DNA from: Monoplex corrugatus
Lineage: Eukaryota > Mollusca > Gastropoda > Littorinimorpha > Ranellidae
NCBI GenBank assembly: GCA_030674185.1
Contig: CM060312.1
Span: 35,443,862 to 35,507,861 of the forward strand
Length of the DNA stretch: 64,000 nucleotides
Direction of reading: 5' to 3'
The position numbers were made by a program, and so were the translations under genes. Position 1 is the first letter of the stretch; each line of letters starts with the position of its first letter. Shown here one piece after another: positions 52,983 through 64,000 of this stretch. The notes below the pieces were generated by a model. It worked only from the letters and a program-made list of their open reading frames with translations. It searched no databases and was not told the DNA's origin.

Positions 52983-53661
52983 CTATAAATGGGGAGAAAG
53001 AATAAAAACAATGGAAAATTATAGAGAGCATATTATATACAATTACATATTGCAATGTGATTCCCCTCCGAGTGGAGACAGGCTGCAGAGGGGATTGAGT
53101 GAGGTCAGGATTTTATGCAGAGGAGAAAAGGTGAGTTTTGAGAGCGGACTTGAAGGAGACAAAAGTAGGTTGCTGACGGACTGAGAGAGGAAGTTTGTTC
53201 CAGGAGAGCGGACCAGAAACAGAGAAGGCTCGTGGACCATAGGTATTGAGCTTAGTGCGTGGAAAGCGAAAAGTCAGAGGATCGGAGGCAGAACGGAGGG
53301 TACGTGAGGGAACATAGATCTCAAGTAGGCTTGACAGGTAATCGGGGGCTGCGTTATTGAGGCTTTTGTAGCACATGGTGTCTAGTTTGTACTGTATGCG
53401 CTTTGATACAGGGAGCCAGTGAAGTTGTGCCAGGAGAGGAGATATGTGATCAGCTTTTTTCTTTTTGAGTACAAGGCGTACAGCATTGTTTTGAATGCGC
53501 TGTAGGATGTGAATGGTGGAGGCAGGAAGACCGAACAGGAGTGAATTGCAATAGTCAATGCGAGACATTATGAAGGAGAGAACGAGTTTTGCAGTTGTTT
53601 CCACAGAGAGATACTTCCTGATCAGGCTTATACGATGCCTTAACCCAGTATATATGGTCAA
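52785..53661 (-). mobile_element. CR1/L2-like LINE, 3' end, minus strand
   Basis: The minus strand encodes GLRHRISLIRKYLSVETTAK, SFIMSRIDYCNSLLFGLPAS, ISPLLAQLHWLPVSKRIQYK, YLSSLLEIYVPSRTLRSASD and AFSVSGPLSWNKLPLSVRQQ. This is the conserved end of CR1/L2-type ORF2 (RxDYCNSLLxG, LHWLPVxxRIxYK, W-N-LP). The ORF is open to SALKTHLFSSA and a stop at about 53113. The 3' UTR contains a (GT/CA) tract and ends in a TTTTGCGCTATATAAATATT-like stem and (ATT)n at 52785. The element is 5'-truncated near 53661. Confidence 0.9.
52852..52980. repeat. (CA)n / (GCAC)n microsatellite inside the LINE 3' UTR
   Basis: CACG and CCCA units pass into about 60 bp of pure CA. Confidence 0.95.
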
Positions 53662-53819
53662 ATAATAACCCGTTCCATACCTTGAAGCCTGGTGAGATTC
53701 ATCAGCAGATCATTGTAAAGTTGGCCTGGGAGTTTGTTGAGGGCAGCATTGCTGGGAGCAAACACAGTGAAAGGGGCGTCTGTCACAGAGATGAAAAAGA
53801 GTTAATAAGTACGTTCATT

Positions 53820-54125
53820 ATATCTCTCTCGGCAAACTGGTTGGTTCTTTTGATAAAGCCGTAGACTCGAAATCTAGTATCTTGAGTTCAACCCCAGCCT
53901 GCAACATTACTTATACTGGCCTGTTGGCTGAACAGGTTAATGTTTTCAACATTCTGATGGTGTCAGAGCAGTTTTGTCTCTCCCTCCCCTCTCCCCTTTT
54001 CAAGGCCTTGCCAGTGCATGCTTTGTGCAGGCTGCAGGAGTCTCGTAGATAATTTCTGCCAGATTTGGGTGGAGCGCATATGGAATTGTCCAAGTGCGAT
54101 GAATGTTTCTTGAACAAAATCCAAA
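53820..54125 (+). mobile_element. tRNA-derived SINE, type C
   Basis: The head GGCAAACTGGTTGGTTCTTT and GACTCGAAATCTAG (Ser-tRNA-like anticodon arm with CGA) is followed by GAGTTCAACCCC (B-box). The body TTCAAGGCCTTGCCAG...GAGCGCATATGGAATTGTCC...GATGAATGTTTCTTGAACAA matches 29100-29262. Confidence 0.7.
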
Positions 54126-54721
54126 CTTTTATCTCTCTACACTTTAGGTGGGTGTTCGAATACAATTTAGATACTGTCACGGAATTCAGACGCGTATTTC
54201 GACAGCTATCAAAACTTTACACATACACTGTACATGTACATAAAATGTATTTAGACATGAATAATGTAATGTAATAGAATGTACATACTCATGCATTTTA
54301 ATAGACATATAAACAGTATGTGATTATTATGGTGACATTTTGATTCATTCTCTGGGAATTTCTAAGTAACCTAATTTTATATCTAGATAGTTGTTAGCAC
54401 TTACAAAGATATTACAAATTTCCTTCCTTTTTCTCATTTGACTACCGGTCTCAGGGTGTTAACGTGAAAGTTCTAACAATGTATGAAGAAAGGTCTAACA
54501 ATGTATAAGTAAATGCTGCAACACAACCCAGAGAGCTTATTGGAAGTGTTCAGATATATAATACTTCAGATGGTAAATGTAAAAGTTTTCACATAGTCTT
54601 GAGGTCATAGGGGTGGTAGGTAGTATGTTCTTCGCATGATCCACATTATGAAGACGATTTCTGTCTCTTTCCCCTTGTCACTTCACTTCCCCAATCATGA
54701 ACAGGGTCAGGTAACTATTCT

Positions 54722-54821
54722 ACAGCTGGGTAGATAGATTGGACGGGACACGTACACAGTTTTCTCAAGCCAGACTCGAGTCTGTGCAGTCAGATTAGAA
54801 AGTAGAATCTCCATCTGTGCG
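54722..54821. repeat. Dispersed repeat Z, copy 2
   Basis: ACAGCTGGGTAGA and GTCTGTGCAGTCAGATTAGA match 48957-49041 with a small insertion. Confidence 0.5.
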
Positions 54822-55082
54822 ACAGTCAGGCTTTGTATTACGGTATATACGTACCCCCCCCACCCCCCACACACGCACACATACACGCACACACACCAGA
54901 GTATATAATAATACTGAAGTTTGATAGACTCAGCAGACAATGAGAATCCGACAATAGCATCGGTATCTCACAATGCAACCAAAATGTTTTAAGACTTCTT
55001 TGAGCAACATTCTTATAACTAGTCTTCATATACTCTGAGATTGGTAGGACTTAAAACTCAACAAAACGAACGATAGACTCAC

Positions 55083-60450
<5,368 letters not shown>

Positions 60451-60524
60451 GTTGTCTCTGTAGATAAACAATACCGATATTAGATGTATTATTATAATCG
60501 ATACACAGTTATCAACATACATTG

Positions 60525-60855
60525 TCTCTATGGAATGATCTAATCCTTACAGCATAGAGAATACATCGTGTGTCTCTTTAGAATGATATATTCATTGTGA
60601 ATGACAGAATCATTATGGCATGGAGAGTGCTTCATATGGTCTCTTTAGAATGGTATGTTCATTGTGAAAAACTTAATCATTTTAGCACAAAGATTACTTC
60701 ATATTGTCTGTTTAGAATGACATATTCATTGTGAATAACATAAGCTAATCATTATGGCATAGACAGCCCTTTATGCTGTTTCTTTAGAATGATAAAATCA
60801 TTGTGAATAACGTAATCATTATGGCACAGAGAGCATTTTATACGGTCTGTATGAA
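60525..60855. repeat. About 67-bp tandem repeat next to the FAS1 start codon exon
   Basis: The phrase TTTAGAATGATATATTCATT, GTGAATAACATAATCATTAT and GGCATAGAGAGCACTTCATA-like words recur. The GAATG anchor lies at 60533, 60581, 60648, 60715, 60787 and 60852, so the main step is 67 with variants. Confidence 0.85.
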
Positions 60856-61018
60856 TTATATATATATATTTGTTGTTGTTGTTGTTGCTGCTGTTTTGCT
60901 GTTGTTTTTTGCGTGAGTGTATGTCAAGTTCATATTTAGCTTGTTTACTGCGTGATTTTTTTTCCATCTAGCGATTTCCTACACTACTCCCCAATGGCAT
61001 AAACATAAGCAAAATGTT

Positions 61019-61063
61019 CACACACACACACACGCACACACACACACGCACCACACACACACA

Positions 61064-61129
<66 letters not shown>
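61019..61129. repeat. (CA)n microsatellite
   Basis: CA with ACGCA and CCACA interruptions. Confidence 0.95.
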
Positions 61130-61132
<3 letters not shown>

Positions 61133-61143
61133 CGTCTATGTCA

Positions 61144-61178
61144 CTTATAGTGAAAAGACGTTAAATCAAAGAAGGAAC
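61144..61178 (+). mobile_element. 3'-terminal fragment of the I/Nimb-like LINE family
   Basis: CTTATAGTGAAAAGACGTTA followed by AATCAAAGAAGGAACG matches the end of the minus-strand LINE at 41841 (CATAGTGAACAGACGTTAAA, then TCAAAGAACGAA). Confidence 0.6.
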
Positions 61179-61269
61179 GACCACACAAAACGTGACAACT
61201 TGAAATCTTGAGATCTTGAGCAGCATAAAAACGGACATTTTCGTGCAAACTCGGCGATTCGCACAAATA

Positions 61270-61333
61270 CACACACACACACACACACAACATACACACT
61301 CACACACACACACACAACACACACGCACGCACG

Positions 61334-61401
<68 letters not shown>

Positions 61402-61435
61402 TATATATATGTGTGTGTGTGTGTATATGTATATA
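61270..61435. repeat. (CA)n, (GCAC)n and TA/GT-rich microsatellite
   Basis: Imperfect CA, a CGCA block, about 65 bp of pure CA, then TATACATATATATATGTGTG. Confidence 0.95.
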
Positions 61436-61439
61436 CATA

Positions 61440-61545
61440 TATTGATAATAATAATATTGATGATGGTGATGATGATGATAATGATGATATTTATAAGGTG
61501 CCAAATCTTGATTCAAGAATTAAACCAAGGAGCGCACTCTTATAT
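61440..61545 (-). mobile_element. CR1/L2-like LINE 3' tail fragment
   Basis: An (ATAATA/GATGAT)n stretch is followed by ATTTATAAGGTGCCAAATCT and TGATTCAAGAATTAAACCAA plus GGAGCGC. It parallels the 52785-52850 tail (ATTTATATAGCGCAAAATCT...AAGCGC) in the same orientation. Confidence 0.55.
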
Positions 61546-61675
61546 ATCCCCCAAAACAATTACCCAACAACAACCAAAAATCCAGGGCACTAAGCACACG
61601 CAAACTGGGAAGGAGGAGACAGGAGGGGAGTGTGGCGTGCGACCCTTGACCCAAGCATTCATCCTCCCTCTGTCT

Positions 61676-61893
61676 CACACACACACACACATGCGCGCGC
61701 GCGCGCACGCACACACACACACGCACACGCACACGCACACACACACACGCACACACACACACACGCACACACACACACGCACGCATGCACGCATGCACGC
61801 ACACACACACACGCAGACACACACACATGGACACACACACGATGCTGAGTGTGTACGCTCAAACCAGTTAGACCCAAGTCATCATTCTTTCTG

Positions 61894-61948
<55 letters not shown>

Positions 61949-61953
61949 ACACA

Positions 61954-61996
<43 letters not shown>
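61676..61996. repeat. Two CA/GCAC-rich microsatellites with a short spacer
   Basis: 61676-61842 has CACA, CGCG and GCAC units; 61894-61996 is mostly CA. The spacer contains GAGTGTGTACGCTCAAACCA. Confidence 0.9.
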
Positions 61997-61999
<3 letters not shown>

Positions 62000-62109
62000 T
62001 TCCAACATATTTTCTTTTTCTCTTCTCTTTCCCCTGTCCCTCTGTTACTCACTTTCTCTTTCACTTACTCTATCTTGCTGTCTGTCACTTTTTTTTTCTT
62101 TTTTTTTTT

Positions 62110-62430
62110 ACCAAAACTTCAAAAAGGCGAGAAGACCAATGGCTTGAAGGGGCGGACCTGGGAAATAAACCTATCTCTCCAGTATTTTTATGCCAGGGCA
62201 GTCGGGCATTCATCCTGTTTTTCACGATTTTCAACTACCGTGGGATCTTTTAGCGTGCGCAGGCCTGAAGGCACACGGGTCCGGTCCGACTCGTTTTTCG
62301 TCCTTTTCCGAAGAACTAGAAGTTCAGTTCAATTTTCCGATCGAATTGAGGAGAAAAGTGGAGGCCTCAACGGGAAACGAATCCTGGAACCTTGAGTTTA
62401 GTTATTGGCAGGTTAACGTCTGAACTTTTC
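62110..62430 (-). mobile_element. tRNA-derived SINE related to type A
   Basis: The minus-strand head has GACGTTAACCTGCCAATAAC (A-box-like) and GGATTCGTTTCCCG (B-box). The core, read on +, has GGGATCTTTTAGCGTGCGCA as in type A, then a longer 3' part with TTATGCCAGGGCAGTCGGGC. Confidence 0.6.
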
Positions 62431-62449
62431 TGCTATCTTTCTCTTAAAC

Positions 62450-62478
62450 ACACACACACACGCACGCACATACACACA

Positions 62479-62513
<35 letters not shown>

Positions 62514-62560
62514 CACACACACACACACAACACAAAACACACACACACACACACACATGT
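62450..62560. repeat. (CA)n microsatellite
   Basis: CA with CGCA, AACAC and AAAACA interruptions. Confidence 0.95.
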
Positions 62561-63040
62561 GCATATATATATATGGATGCATGTGTTATACACACACTCA
62601 TATATATCTATATAAATATGTATCTATCTATCTCTGTATATATAGGCCTATAGATGTACACACACATAAAAATGTATGTATGTATGTATGTATGTATGCA
62701 TGTACATACATATGTATAAATGATTATATAATTGACGATCTGCATTGTAGTCAGTGAGTAAACTACATGTGTATACATATATGTGGATGTATGTGTTATA
62801 CACACACTCCTATATATCTGTATAGATATGTATATAGATCTCTCTCTCTATATATATATAATTATAGATGTACACACACACACAATGAATGTATGTATGT
62901 ATGTATGTATGTATGTATGTATGTATGTATGCATGTATGTATGTATGTATGTATGTATGTATGTATGTATGTATGTATGTATATACATATGTATATATGA
63001 TTATATAATTGACGATCTGCATTGTAGTCAGTGAGTAAAA
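62560..63040. repeat. 277-bp tandem duplication containing (ATGT)n
   Basis: GTGTTATACACACACTC...GATGTACACACACA...(ATGT)n...ATTGACGATCTGCATTGTAG is present twice. GACGATCTGC lies at 62734 and 63011. The ATGT tract is far longer in the second copy. Confidence 0.9.
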
Positions 63041-63262
63041 ATATACGGTCAATGTCTTAATTACTTACGTCAAAGAAAGAACAAGAAATCAAACAAAGCT
63101 CATGGGCCTGTCTCAAGCAAATTCTGATATGGACACCATAAAGTGTGTATACCTCATTTCGATATAATGCAACTTTTTTTTCCCATTCATAGCTGTTTTG
63201 CCACTATATCTTGGATACTAGTAAATATGACTGAAATCACATGAAATGCAACTTACTCTTAC

Positions 63263-63301
63263 TTGCAACACCACCAGTAGTTCTACGAACGTAGTAACTG
63301 T
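63263..63301 (-). other. FAS1 gene 5' UTR exon
   Basis: On the minus strand, about 30 bp below a TATA box, TTCACAGTTAC gives an initiator-like start near 63301. The exon ends GGTGTTGCAA|GTAAGAGT, a strong donor. It would splice to the acceptor at 60458, across a 2.8-kb intron. Confidence 0.6.
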
Positions 63302-63326
63302 GAAGAATCACGAAAAAGTCTGCCAG

Positions 63327-63334
63327 TTTATATA
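63327..63334 (-). promoter_or_regulatory. TATA box of the FAS1 gene
   Basis: TATATAAA on the minus strand in the context CCCCTATATAAACTGGCA, about 33 bp upstream of the inferred start. Confidence 0.6.
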
Positions 63335-63719
63335 GGGGCAAATGATAAGAACAGTACATGTTGATCAAGAGTACGCGTGGACGTGACACGTGTCTTACTT
63401 TATGATTATGTCACTATTTTATTACTATCGCATTGAAGCAAACAGAACGCTGAACCAGTTCCTGATGCGTCGTTTATATTAAGAAGGTTACTTACTTAAT
63501 CAGTTCCTTGCCCGGTTCGTGTGCTTTTATTTCATGTGCACACGACTGCGGGTGAGTTCATATGTCTTTGAGCGAAATGAAATTGACAGAGCAGATATTT
63601 TGCAAGGGCTCATGGGTTCTTCAAGTTTCATTTTGGTTCGTGTTTTAATGAGCAGCCACAAAGTTTTCAATTAAATTCAATTACGCCTATACGATTTTAC
63701 ATCATGTTGACCCAAACAC

Positions 63720-63793
63720 TTCCTGTTTTTCCTTTTGAAGTTTTGTATGTTTTGAAGCGGTTATAGCCCTGATATGGCTTTACACAGTTGGCT
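63720..63793 (+). mobile_element. SINE-like repeat type D (copy 4), 3' part
   Basis: TATGTTTTGAAGCGGTTATA and GCCCTGATATGGCTTTACAC plus AGTTGGCTG. It stops where the LINE begins. Confidence 0.65.
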
Positions 63794-64000
63794 GATCAGG
63801 TGCCTTGCCGCATGGTGTTGGCGATCATGGACGTCCATCTGTCTCTATCTCTTGTTGCATCAAGCATCTCTCCCACCCTCCTTGTCTTCAGCCACTCTGC
63901 AAATCCGTCTAGTATTTTCTCCCTGGGTCTAACTGGTGCTCTCTTTCCCTCCAGCTTTCCCGTTGTGACCAGGTACTCCAATTCCCCTTTCCTCATAAAA
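63794..64000 (-). mobile_element. LINE (CFDP2-like family) 3' end, running out of the window
   Basis: The minus strand encodes FMRKGELEYLVTTGKLEGKR, RPREKILDGFAEWLKTRRVG and DRDRWTSMIANTMRQGT with a stop. It continues beyond 64000. Confidence 0.85.

Noticed and set aside
53820..53905. Possible serine tRNA gene with GACTCGAAATC anticodon arm
   Set aside because: The acceptor stem does not pair and the sequence continues into a SINE body shared with 29.1 kb.
60525..60855. Small-RNA gene cluster in the 67-bp repeats
   Set aside because: No stable hairpin or promoter element could be identified by eye.
61409..62395. Longest open frame in the window (328 codons)
   Set aside because: It is mostly translated CA/GT microsatellite (His-Thr and Arg runs) plus a SINE read antisense; no domain.

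Overview
The window is nuclear DNA of an animal, most likely a mollusc and probably a gastropod. The evidence is split genes with GT-AG introns, very dense (CA/GT)n and (CT)n microsatellites, and many SINEs, LINEs, DIRS-like, piggyBac and pogo relics. One SINE type resembles dispersed repeats I associate with gastropod genomes. The species call is inference; no marker gene settles it. There is no bacterial-style operon, CRISPR array, rRNA or credible functional tRNA gene.

Only two host genes are well supported. On the + strand, the last six coding exons of a WD40-repeat protein (F-box/WD40, CDC4/MET30-like style) run from 707 to the stop at 13056; the 5' part lies outside the window. On the - strand, the 5' part of a secreted fasciclin-domain (FAS1) protein runs from a TATA box near 63330 through an untranslated exon, a signal-peptide exon (60303-60457) and two FAS1 exons (59316-59587 and 55083-55272). 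Its later exons were not found.

Layout. 0-13 kb: WD40 gene. Its introns hold a piggyBac derivative (2484-3859), LINE fragments (5.7-6.8 kb) and a DIRS-type retrotransposon relic (8.3-12.5 kb). 13-31 kb: gene-poor DNA with SINEs, tandem repeats and microsatellites. 31-34 kb: a degenerate minisatellite and a pogo-like transposon with both terminal repeats. 34-41 kb: SINEs and two LINE copies, one with an internal duplication. 41.8-46.8 kb: a nearly complete LINE on the - strand, with ORF1 (SGNH-hydrolase type), endonuclease, reverse transcriptase and RNase H. 46.9-54.8 kb: repeats, a promoter-like motif cluster, LINE/SINE fragments and a CR1/L2-like LINE. 55-63.4 kb: the FAS1 gene, whose introns contain a MITE nested in a MITE, a deleted piggyBac and a pair of inverted MITE-like copies. 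63.7-64 kb: another SINE/LINE junction.

No new enzymatic system was found. The notable observations are structural: nested TTAA elements, a piggyBac insertion with an apparent empty-site paralogue, an 83-bp LINE tail with a clear target duplication, a LINE whose ORF1 looks like an esterase, inverted MITE twins, tandem repeats next to the FAS1 start, and an apparently orphaned FAS1 5' end. All coordinates were read by eye; splice sites and frames were checked by hand, repeat edges are approximate.
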